Shown here piece after piece: positions 34,989 to 41,926 of a stretch of DNA of 64,000 bases. The notes below the pieces were generated by a model. That model did no database searches. It had not been told where the DNA came from and was given only the letters and a program-made list of their open reading frames with translations. How positions within the stretch are numbered: the first letter of the stretch is position 1; every line of letters starts with the position of its first letter. This DNA comes from CALHVR01 sp963528625 (GTDB lineage: Bacteria; Fusobacteriota; Fusobacteriia; Fusobacteriales; Leptotrichiaceae): contig CAURVQ010000005.1 in the NCBI GenBank assembly GCA_963528625.1, forward strand, positions 1 through 64,000, given 5' to 3'. Made by a program: the position numbers and the translations under genes.

Positions 34989-35017
34989 AGTATACCACAA
35001 ATCTTTTTTTATTTCAA
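34989..35017 (-). promoter_or_regulatory. Strong promoter of gap
   Basis: Minus strand TTGAAA (35012-35017), 17-nt spacer ending TGG, TATACT (34989-34994), an extended -10 promoter. The leader to the ATG also contains an AT-rich palindrome (tatattttaaaatata) of unclear role. Confidence 0.75.
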
Positions 35018-35039
35018 TAATTTATTCACAAGAGTTTGC

Positions 35040-35906
35040 TTATTTTTCTAAAAAATTTTTCATATCTTCATAAATTGGAACTTCTAACTCTATTATTTTT
35101 TTTGTTGACGGCTGATTAAATTTCACCTTATATGCGTGTAAAAACTGTCTTTTTATTTCTTTTTCTTCACAAAGCCCATTTCCATAAAGCTCATCACCAA
35201 TAATTGGGTGTCCAATATATTTCATATGAACTCTTATTTGGTGTGTTCGACCTGTAAATAACTCACATTCCACCAAAGTTACATTTTTTTCAAAATATTT
35301 TTTTATAACTTTGACCTTTGTTTTAGCATATTGCCCTCTCTCATCAATTATTCTTGCTAAGTTATCTCCATCTTTATAAATCGGAGCTTCTATTGTTATT
35401 TCCTTTTCTTCCACTATACCGTCCACTATCGCTAAATATTTTTTTTCAAATATAGAAAAATTTTGTAAGTACGCTTGTGCAAAACTATTTTTAGCAATAA
35501 TTATTAATCCTGTTGTATTCATATCAAGTCTATTATAAAATCTAGGCACTCTCTCCTCTCCATACTTTTCCACAAAATAATTTACAATTCCGTTTGCTAA
35601 TGTAAAATCTGCTTTTTTTTGTGTTGGATGAGTTAATAAATACGGCTCTTTATTTACAACCAAAACATCATCATCTTCATAAACTATATCTAAATTTAAT
35701 TTTATAGGTTTTATATTTGTCCCTTTTTTCTTTTCAACCACTTTTAATTTCCCACTTGACGGCAATTTTTTTGTAAGTCTTACTTGCTTTCCATTCAAAA
35801 ACACTTCCACTGCTCTAAGACTTCTACCAGAGTAATTTTGTACTTCACGCAAATATTGTGAAATTTTCATTCTTTGATGCTCTTTTTCTATATTAAATAC
35901 TTTCAT
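35040..35906 (-). CDS. RluA-family pseudouridine synthase
   Basis: A 288-residue RNA-modifying enzyme. An N-terminal S4-like segment (about 1-60; ISQYLREVQNYSGRSLRAVEVFLNGKQV) precedes the RluA catalytic domain: DDDVLVVNKEPYLLTHPTQ, catalytic Asp in FYNRLDMNTTGLIIIAKN (usual H-R-L-D replaced by N-R-L-D), FTGRTHQIRVHMKYIGHPIIGDELYG. It likely isomerises uridines in rRNA or tRNA; the exact site cannot be predicted. The reading frame overlaps the end of the upstream hypothetical gene by 14 bases. Confidence 0.92.
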   Translation of the reverse strand: MKVFNIEKEHQRMKISQYLREVQNYSGRSLRAVEVFLNGKQVRLTKKLPSSGKLKVVEKKKGTNIKPIKLNLDIVYEDDDVLVVNKEPYLLTHPTQKKADFTLANGIVNYFVEKYGEERVPRFYNRLDMNTTGLIIIAKNSFAQAYLQNFSIFEKKYLAIVDGIVEEKEITIEAPIYKDGDNLARIIDERGQYAKTKVKVIKKYFEKNVTLVECELFTGRTHQIRVHMKYIGHPIIGDELYGNGLCEEKEIKRQFLHAYKVKFNQPSTKKIIELEVPIYEDMKNFLEK

Positions 35907-36381
35907 CTTTCTCCACTCTATTTTCTTTTTCTATTTTATAAATATACTTAATTTTTTCATTTTTTCTTTTTCCTATTATCTTTATTTCAAAAATTATCTC
36001 ATTTTCTAATATTTTCAAATTTCCAAAATACCTATCCGGCTCACACTCATAAATCTTCTTCATAACATATTTTTCATTCTCATCGCATATAAATTCAAAT
36101 ATTTTTTCAAAAATATTATTTCTAAAATGATAAAATTTAATTTTTTTATTTGAAATTTCCCACATTTTTCTATCTTTCAACTCTATACCATTTTCTAAAA
36201 AAATTTTTTCATCAAAATATATTTTTATACTTTTATTTATTGGTGTTTCCTCTTCAATTTTTATAACTTTTACAATTTTTCCCCACCCTTTATTATTCCA
36301 ATCCATTTGAGAATTTTCTAAACTTTTTGACTCAAACTCAAAATTTTTTAACCGTAAAAATTTCCTCACTATTTTCTTCAT
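35893..36381 (-). CDS. Hypothetical protein, possibly DUF6314-like
   Basis: A 162-residue soluble protein with no signal peptide, rich in Lys, Glu and Ile. The segment CEPDRYFGNLKILENEIIFEIKIIGKRKNEKI, after FYHFRNNIFEKIFEF, resembles the 'C..D.Y.G.....D...W.V.GPRKD' pattern of DUF6314, a lipocalin-like domain of unknown role. The likeness is from memory and weak. It is translationally coupled to the pseudouridine synthase gene (14-base overlap), so both are made together. Function unknown. Confidence 0.6.
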   Translation of the reverse strand: MKKIVRKFLRLKNFEFESKSLENSQMDWNNKGWGKIVKVIKIEEETPINKSIKIYFDEKIFLENGIELKDRKMWEISNKKIKFYHFRNNIFEKIFEFICDENEKYVMKKIYECEPDRYFGNLKILENEIIFEIKIIGKRKNEKIKYIYKIEKENRVEKDESI

Positions 36382-36441
36382 TTTTCCTCATTTCAACTAA
36401 TTATAGCAAAAATTGAATATAAAAAAAAGTTGTAGACAAAA

Positions 36442-36477
36442 AAATTATCCTTAATTCAATAAAACTAAGGATAATTT
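36442..36477 (-). terminator. Terminator after pth
   Basis: A 12-bp perfect stem (aaattatcctta 36442-36453 with taaggataattt 36466-36477) with T-rich sequence on the minus strand, directly following the pth stop codon. Confidence 0.88.
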
Positions 36478-36483
36478 TAAATT

Positions 36484-37050
36484 TTACTTTGTATTATATT
36501 TATTCATTAATTTTTGTATTTCCATATCATTTTTTATGTCTTCAATTAAATTAAAGATTTTCTCTCTATCTTCTTTTATCTTTTCTTTTTCCTCAGGTTT
36601 GAATTTCCCTAAAACATGTCCAATCGTTTCTTCTTTACTTTGAGCTTTCCCAATTCCATATTTTATTCTTATAAATTTTTCTCCAACATGCTGAATTATT
36701 GACTTAATTCCGTTATGCCCCCCTGCTCTTCCATCTTTTTTTAATTTTAACTTACCAAAAGACATATCCATATCATCATAAATTACAAATAACTCTGTTT
36801 CAGGATTAATTTTAAAAAATCTTACAGCTTCTCCTATCGCCTCTCCACTTAAATTCATAAAAGTTAAAGGTTTTTGAAAAAATACTTTATCTCCTTTATA
36901 AGTAGTTTGTACAAACTCTGATTTATATTTTTCTCTAATATCTGTAATATTTTTTTCTTTTAAATATTCATCAATAAAAATGAATCCTATATTATGCCTT
37001 GTTTGTTTATATTGCTCTCCCGGATTTCCTAAGCCAACTATTAACTTCAT
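36484..37050 (-). CDS. pth: Peptidyl-tRNA hydrolase
   Basis: A 188-residue enzyme that recycles peptidyl-tRNA. Signature motifs: KLIVGLGNPGEQYKQTRHNIGF with catalytic His 20, FFQKPLTFMNLSGEAIGEAVRFF (Asn 68 region), YDDMDMSFGKLKLKKDGRAGGHNGIKSI (Asp about 93). The length fits the family. Fifteen bases separate it from the MFS gene upstream. Confidence 0.96.
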   Translation of the reverse strand: MKLIVGLGNPGEQYKQTRHNIGFIFIDEYLKEKNITDIREKYKSEFVQTTYKGDKVFFQKPLTFMNLSGEAIGEAVRFFKINPETELFVIYDDMDMSFGKLKLKKDGRAGGHNGIKSIIQHVGEKFIRIKYGIGKAQSKEETIGHVLGKFKPEEKEKIKEDREKIFNLIEDIKNDMEIQKLMNKYNTK

Positions 37051-37064
37051 TTTTTCACTTCCTC

Positions 37065-38252
37065 CTATTTTAATTTTTTACTCGTTTGAATTAATACGAG
37101 TACCAAGCTAATTACAACTATATTTACGATGAACGGTAAATGTACATTTGCTGAAAGCAAATATCCTGACAATAACGAACCAATAGCTGTCCCTAAAAAA
37201 TTAACTGCTGATGCTACCCCTAAAACTTTACCTTGTTCATGCTTATATTTTTTAGCAATAACACTATTTCCAAGTGCTTTCACTATTTCATAAATCATTG
37301 TATACAACGACATTAAAACATAAGGTATTACACCCATTTGTAATCTAAATATTATTATTCCCATACAAATCATACCTATAAATAACATCATTTTATATGT
37401 TTTTTCTTCACTACGTTTTTTTATTAATTTTTTTAATAAAACACTCGTTCCAAAAAACGCAGTTAATAATGAAAACATTACAAATGTTCCTATCGTATCA
37501 GAAGAAACTTTTACATTAAATTTTAAAAAATAATTTAATGCACTTGCATACGAATTTATACCAATTCCAACTAAAAATATTATAAAGCAGAAAAATTTAG
37601 AAAACGAATCTAACTCCTTTATATATCTAAATGTAGATAATGGATTTAAGTCTTTTTTATTTGTTTCTTGAGTTTTTTTCTCAATGACTACCTCTTTCAG
37701 TAAAAAGAACGAAAATAAAGAAACTAAACTTCCTACTATGAATTGTAATGCAAAAGGATATCTAGTATCTAATGTTGCTACTAATCCTCCTATTTTTTGT
37801 CCTATCGCTCCTCCTATTATAACTGCCGAACTAACTTTAGCTATATTTTTTGTCTTTTCCTCTTTTTTTGATAATAAACTTACATATCCGTAAGCCATTG
37901 CATGTGTCCCTCCTGATGCAAATCCCGCAAAAGATCTAGCCAAAAATACAATCCATAAATTGGGTACAAATCCAAAAAATACTTGTGAACAACCATAAAA
38001 TAACGGCATAAACATCATTATTTTTTTCATTCCCAATCTATCTCCTAAAGCACCTAAGTATGGTGAAGCCATAAACATTGACACACTCATAACTGCTAAA
38101 AGTACTCCCGATATATTTTTTTCCCAACCTCTTAATTCAATCAAACCCGGCGTTGCAGGATGTGCAAAATTATACACAATCATACATAAAAACATTACTA
38201 ATACCATTCTATTTACATCATTATCAAAAAATTTCTCTTTATTATTAATCAC
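37065..38252 (-). CDS. Major facilitator superfamily transporter (probable drug/metabolite exporter)
   Basis: A 395-residue membrane protein with 12 predicted helices. The loop between helices 2 and 3 has GALGDRLGMKKIMMFMP, the MFS motif A, and the layout resembles drug-efflux MFS proteins. The substrate is unknown. Start choice is awkward: the frame opens at a GTG (38252), but the only good Shine-Dalgarno (AGGAGG, 38270-38275) lies 17 bases before it. An in-frame ATA at 38261 has the ideal 8-base spacing. The 38261 start would add three residues. Confidence 0.88.
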   Translation of the reverse strand: MINNKEKFFDNDVNRMVLVMFLCMIVYNFAHPATPGLIELRGWEKNISGVLLAVMSVSMFMASPYLGALGDRLGMKKIMMFMPLFYGCSQVFFGFVPNLWIVFLARSFAGFASGGTHAMAYGYVSLLSKKEEKTKNIAKVSSAVIIGGAIGQKIGGLVATLDTRYPFALQFIVGSLVSLFSFFLLKEVVIEKKTQETNKKDLNPLSTFRYIKELDSFSKFFCFIIFLVGIGINSYASALNYFLKFNVKVSSDTIGTFVMFSLLTAFFGTSVLLKKLIKKRSEEKTYKMMLFIGMICMGIIIFRLQMGVIPYVLMSLYTMIYEIVKALGNSVIAKKYKHEQGKVLGVASAVNFLGTAIGSLLSGYLLSANVHLPFIVNIVVISLVLVLIQTSKKLK

Positions 38253-38330
38253 TTTATTTATTGTCTTTTCCTCCTATTTTTTAAAATATATAACATTATA
38301 TCACATTTTAAATAACAATCTATAAAAATT

Positions 38331-38816
38331 TTAATAAAATTCAGTTTTATTTATAATTCTTTGGTTTTTACTTCCTATAAATTTTAAATTAGGATCATAC
38401 AATTCTTTCACAAACCGTCCATCAACCAACACATCAATATATTTCAAGCATTTTCTTCTTTTTTCATCAGCTTTTACTTCCTCAAGCGTATATCCTGTAT
38501 AAAGCCATATATTTTTACCCGTTTTTTCTTTTAAATATTGCAAAACTTTTTCCATATCTTTTGGATTGTAAAGTGGATCTCCTCCACTTATTGTAATTCC
38601 ATCAAGTAAAACATTTTTATTTATTTCCATAGCTATTTCTTCTAACTTTTCATATGAAATTATTTCCCCATTATTTGCATTCCAAGAACATACATTATGA
38701 CACCCCGGACATTTATGACTACAGCCCGAAAAATATAAAGAATACCGTAGACCAACTCCATCAACAATCGTTTCTTTAAAAACATTAAGTAACCTTAATG
38801 TAAATTTATAATCCAT
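38331..38816 (-). CDS. nrdG: Anaerobic ribonucleotide reductase activating protein
   Basis: A 161-residue radical-SAM activase that installs the glycyl radical in NrdD. The iron-sulfur motif CxxxCxxC is seen as CSHKCPGCHN near residue 32, followed by VCSWNANNGE, the SAM-binding GITISGGDPLYNP and NIWLYTGYTLEEV. Its start overlaps the nrdD stop by 11 bases, so the two are made together. Length is normal. Confidence 0.96.
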   Translation of the reverse strand: MDYKFTLRLLNVFKETIVDGVGLRYSLYFSGCSHKCPGCHNVCSWNANNGEIISYEKLEEIAMEINKNVLLDGITISGGDPLYNPKDMEKVLQYLKEKTGKNIWLYTGYTLEEVKADEKRRKCLKYIDVLVDGRFVKELYDPNLKFIGSKNQRIINKTEFY

Positions 38817-41004
38817 GTTTTACTCTGTCCCTCTCTTCAGCTCTTTTTGCACTATTCCAACTACTTAAATCTCCTGTCAAATATCCGGTTATTCTTCTAA
38901 CTCGTGAAATATCTTTACTTTTACAACAAGGGCATTCATCATAAATTATCGTTTCTATTCCGCAATTTCTACATTTATCAACAGGATGATTTATACTTCC
39001 ATATCCAATTTGATTATCTTTCATAGCTTTTACTATTTTTAGTATTACACTCGTATTTTTCTTAGCTTCTCCATCAAGTTCAACATAAGTTATATGTCCC
39101 CCTCTTGTTAAATTATGAAAAGGAGCCTCTTTTTTTATTTTTTCAAATATACTAATTTTCTCTTTAACATCAATATGAAATGAATTTACATAATATTCTT
39201 TATCTGTAACATTTTCAATAACACCAAATTCTTTTCTATCTATTGCTAAAAATCTTCCTGCTAAACTCTCTGCCGGAGTTCCTAAAATTGAATAATTTAA
39301 ACGATATTTTTCTGTAAATTTTACTGCAATTTTATTCATTTCCTCTATTGTTTCAATTAAAGTTTCATATGCTAATTGAGATTGTCCGTGACTTTCACCA
39401 AATAAAGCGTACATTGCATTATATCCTCCAACAAAACCTATTGACAATGAGCCGCTATTTATGACATCTCCAACTTTTTCATTAAAATCAATATCTCCCA
39501 TACCTTTCCACAAATTATTTGCTTTCATAAATGGAAATTGTTTTCCAAAAGCTGTTTTTTGATAATTATATCGTTCAAAAAGTTGTTCTGCTACAACTTC
39601 TGACATTTCTCTTACTCTTTTTTTAAATTCATTTTTAATAATTTCATTTTTATTTAAAATATTGTTTTCTTGTGAATTTATCTCAACTAAATATAATTTA
39701 TCATTGTTATTTTTATTTATATTTTTTTCAATTTCTTTTTTAACTTCTATCGCAATTCTAGGTAAATTTATACTTGTGAAAGATAAATTTCCACGACCAA
39801 CACTCGTTTTCTCTCCATTCACATTGTCAAATACTCTCGTTCTACACCCCATTGTTGCGATTTCATATTTATATTTTTTTTCATCTTCAAAGTCCCACTT
39901 CTCATTTTTGTTAAAATTTGTATCTAAAAATACATAATTAGGAAACAGCCTTTTACTCGTTACTCTAGTTGATAACAATAACAAATCAAAATTTTTTGTT
40001 TCAAAATTTATGTTTTGTTTATAAGTTTTACACTTTTCCACTGAGTTTTCCACATTTTCATCTACAAAATTATATAACTTTTCCACATTTTTCATTATTT
40101 CTTCATAATTTCCCATAACATAACTATAATCTTTTTCACTATAATTCAAGCCCTCTTTTACTTTAAATATTTGAATGGGAAATATTGGAGTTTCTCCCTT
40201 TCCTAGCCCTTTTTCCGTAGCTCTTAAAAGTTCTACAATGACCATTCTACCTTCTTCTGAAGTATCAGTCCCATAATTTATTGATGAAAAAACTACTTGA
40301 TTTCCCCCTCGTGAATGCATTGTATTTAAGTTATGAATAAATCCTTCCATTGCTTGAAAAGTTTCTTTCTTTGTTTTTAAATATGATCTTTTCCACATTT
40401 TTTCTACATTTTTTATTTTTACTTTTAAATCTTCACTTATTTTTAATAAAACTTTTTCATCTAATTTTATTGTTTTTATTTCATTATTTACATATTTTTT
40501 TAAATCAATTTTTTCATTTTCAATATTTTTTTCGCAACTTTCTATTTCATCCAAAAAATATTTTCTAAATGATTTTAGCACACCTTTTGCCATATAAAAA
40601 TCAAATGCTGGAATCGCTTGTCCTCCATGTTGTTCATTTTGATTTGTTTGAAATATTATAGTTGCCAATGTTGCATAAGTTGTAATACTTTGAGGTGATC
40701 TCATAAACCCATGTTTTGTTTGAAATCCATTCTCAAACAATTCTTCCAAATCGTACTGTAAACAAGTTGTAGTTTTGCTCGCATAATAATCCAAATCGTG
40801 AATATGAATATAACCTTTTTTATGTAAATCACTATATTTTTTTGACACTAAATTTTCTAACGCATAAATTTTTGCTACTTCACTCGCTATTTTCATCATT
40901 TGTCCTGCAGGTGTTTCCGATGACATATTTGCATTTTCATTATTTATATCATTTTTTTCAATATTTATTATTTTTCCCAAAATATCATTCAAATTTTCAT
41001 ACAT
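38806..41004 (-). CDS. nrdD: Anaerobic (class III) ribonucleoside-triphosphate reductase
   Basis: A 732-residue glycyl-radical enzyme making dNTPs from NTPs under anaerobic conditions. Motifs: HIHDLDYYASKTTTCLQYDLEELFENGF near 70, EQHGGQAIPAFDFYMA near 125, NLSFTSINLPRIAIE, a C-terminal zinc site CRNCG...CPCCKS and the glycyl-radical loop RRITGYLTGDLSSWNSAKRAEERDRVKHG. The N terminus begins almost directly in the core; no ATP-cone allosteric domain is visible. Two NrdR-like boxes lie upstream (41053-41100). Confidence 0.96.
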   Translation of the reverse strand: MYENLNDILGKIINIEKNDINNENANMSSETPAGQMMKIASEVAKIYALENLVSKKYSDLHKKGYIHIHDLDYYASKTTTCLQYDLEELFENGFQTKHGFMRSPQSITTYATLATIIFQTNQNEQHGGQAIPAFDFYMAKGVLKSFRKYFLDEIESCEKNIENEKIDLKKYVNNEIKTIKLDEKVLLKISEDLKVKIKNVEKMWKRSYLKTKKETFQAMEGFIHNLNTMHSRGGNQVVFSSINYGTDTSEEGRMVIVELLRATEKGLGKGETPIFPIQIFKVKEGLNYSEKDYSYVMGNYEEIMKNVEKLYNFVDENVENSVEKCKTYKQNINFETKNFDLLLLSTRVTSKRLFPNYVFLDTNFNKNEKWDFEDEKKYKYEIATMGCRTRVFDNVNGEKTSVGRGNLSFTSINLPRIAIEVKKEIEKNINKNNNDKLYLVEINSQENNILNKNEIIKNEFKKRVREMSEVVAEQLFERYNYQKTAFGKQFPFMKANNLWKGMGDIDFNEKVGDVINSGSLSIGFVGGYNAMYALFGESHGQSQLAYETLIETIEEMNKIAVKFTEKYRLNYSILGTPAESLAGRFLAIDRKEFGVIENVTDKEYYVNSFHIDVKEKISIFEKIKKEAPFHNLTRGGHITYVELDGEAKKNTSVILKIVKAMKDNQIGYGSINHPVDKCRNCGIETIIYDECPCCKSKDISRVRRITGYLTGDLSSWNSAKRAEERDRVKHGL

Positions 41005-41052
41005 TTATCTCAAACTCCTAAATTTATTAATTTTTATTATATTTGTATATAA

Positions 41053-41068
41053 ACACATAATATAGTAT
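41053..41068 (-). promoter_or_regulatory. NrdR-like box 1 upstream of nrdD
   Basis: A 16-bp site, ACACATAATATAGTAT on the plus strand, matches 13 of 16 positions of the NrdR consensus acaCwAtATaTwGTgT. NrdR represses ribonucleotide reductase genes; its gene is not in the window. Confidence 0.6.
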
Positions 41069-41084
41069 TTATATGTATACAATA

Positions 41085-41100
41085 TCACAATATTTTGTAT
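41085..41100 (-). promoter_or_regulatory. NrdR-like box 2 upstream of nrdD
   Basis: TCACAATATTTTGTAT on the plus strand also matches 13 of 16 NrdR consensus positions. It starts exactly 32 bp from box 1, about three helical turns, the phasing expected for paired NrdR boxes. Confidence 0.6.
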
Positions 41101-41157
41101 TTTTCAATAGTTTTTATAAAAAAATTTTTTTTATTTTTGTTAATTTTTCAAAAAAAA

Positions 41158-41184
41158 AATCATAATATATTAAAAATTATGATT
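41158..41184 (-). terminator. Terminator of the toxin gene
   Basis: A 9-bp perfect stem (aatcataat 41158-41166 with attatgatt 41176-41184), followed on the minus strand by nine T. The stem begins inside the toxin stop codon. Confidence 0.85.
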
Positions 41185-41633
41185 TACTTTATTTCTAACT
41201 CTGTATGAAAATATTGTAATGCACTTTTTTGAACGATCTCTTTATTTCTTAAAATATCTAATCTAGTTAATGCTTTTTTATATGTTTTAACATATGATAA
41301 CATCTTTTTTTCTATATATTTCCTATTTTTATCTAATTTTAAATATTCTATTTGATTAATTTTAACTTGATACTTTGAAATATAATTAAAATCTGTAATT
41401 ATAACAGCTTTAGTAAAATCTAATCCTTTATTTTTACCATTTTCATTCATAGTTATATATGAAAATTTATGTTTTATATTACTTCTAATAGGAATTGCAA
41501 ATGTTAATCCCTTATATTCAACTAAATGAACAATATAAGGTCTTTTTGGTTTATATAATATTTCTACACATTTATTATATTTTTTATAAAATTGCTCCGT
41601 CAAGCAATAAAATTCTATACTTTTATTTCTCAT
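41184..41633 (-). CDS. Type III toxin-antitoxin system toxin, ToxN/AbiQ-superfamily endoribonuclease (CptN/TenpN-like)
   Basis: A 149-residue basic protein with no signal peptide. Its order of motifs matches the CptN/TenpN branch of the ToxN/AbiQ RNase superfamily: FYCLTEQFYKKYNKCVEIL at the start, KRPYIVHLVEYKGLTFAIPIRSNIKHKFSYIT, GLDFTKAVII, QVKINQIEYLKL, and KKMLSYVKTYKKAL near the end. Such toxins cut RNA and are held inactive by their RNA repeats. The family call is strengthened by the context: a consensus promoter, two 51-nt RNA repeats and a terminator lie directly upstream (41656-41828). The ATG follows an AAGGGG ribosome site placed after the terminator. Subfamily is less certain than superfamily. 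Confidence 0.85.
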   Translation of the reverse strand: MRNKSIEFYCLTEQFYKKYNKCVEILYKPKRPYIVHLVEYKGLTFAIPIRSNIKHKFSYITMNENGKNKGLDFTKAVIITDFNYISKYQVKINQIEYLKLDKNRKYIEKKMLSYVKTYKKALTRLDILRNKEIVQKSALQYFHTELEIK

Positions 41634-41655
41634 TTTAATTTCCCCTTTTAAATAA

Positions 41656-41683
41656 AAAAGATTGCCAATTACAACAATCTTTT
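41656..41683 (-). terminator. Antitoxin-toxin intergenic terminator
   Basis: A 9-bp perfect stem (aaaagattg 41656-41664 with caatctttt 41675-41683, 10-nt loop) followed on the minus strand by TTTATTT. In type III loci this terminator sets the ratio of antitoxin RNA to toxin mRNA. Confidence 0.85.
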
Positions 41684-41689
41684 ATTTCA

Positions 41690-41793
41690 TTATATACTTC
41701 TTTATTTTAACTTACTCGCTATACTACGAGTACATCATCTATTTATATACTTCTTTATTTTAACTTACTCGCTATACTACGAGTACATCATCT
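41690..41793 (-). ncRNA. Type III antitoxin RNA (two tandem repeats)
   Basis: Two identical 51-nt units (41690-41740 and 41743-41793) are transcribed toward the toxin gene from the promoter at 41801-41828; the predicted start falls at or within a base of the first repeat. Each unit can fold a hairpin (TACTCG pairing with CGAGTA, 8-nt loop) followed by an A-rich single strand. This is the design of ToxI/CptI/TenpI antitoxins, whose toxin-processed repeats wrap and inhibit the toxin. The terminator at 41656-41683 ends most transcripts. Repeat processing sites are not known. Confidence 0.82.
41690..41793. repeat. Perfect 51-bp direct repeat, two copies, period 53 bp
   Basis: Copies at 41690-41740 and 41743-41793 are identical and separated by 2 bp. 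No further intact copy was seen on either side, though an AT-rich, loosely similar stretch follows at about 41795-41820. Confidence 0.97.
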
Positions 41794-41800
41794 TAATTAT

Positions 41801-41828
41801 ATTATACTTATTTTCTATTTATTGTCAA
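41801..41828 (-). promoter_or_regulatory. Consensus promoter of the type III toxin-antitoxin locus
   Basis: Minus strand TTGACA (41823-41828), 16-nt spacer, TATAAT (41801-41806). The expected start (7-8 nt downstream) coincides with the first antitoxin repeat. Confidence 0.85.
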
Positions 41829-41882
41829 GTAATTTTATTAATTATTTTTTAATTTTTTAATATACAAAACTTTTTCTAAACA

Positions 41883-41891
41883 TGGTATAAT
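41883..41891 (+). promoter_or_regulatory. Extended -10 promoter of pepF
   Basis: TGGTATAAT (41883-41891) is a full extended -10 element 36 bp before the pepF ATG; no convincing -35 is seen. It is divergent from the toxin-antitoxin promoter. Confidence 0.6.
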
Positions 41892-41926
41892 GAAATAGAA
41901 AATAATTTTTAGAAAGGAATTAAAAA

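Noticed and set aside
41690..41793. The two 51-bp repeats as a minimal CRISPR array
   Set aside because: Only 2 bp separate the copies, there is no spacer and no cas gene, and the promoter-repeat-terminator-toxin layout fits a type III antitoxin.
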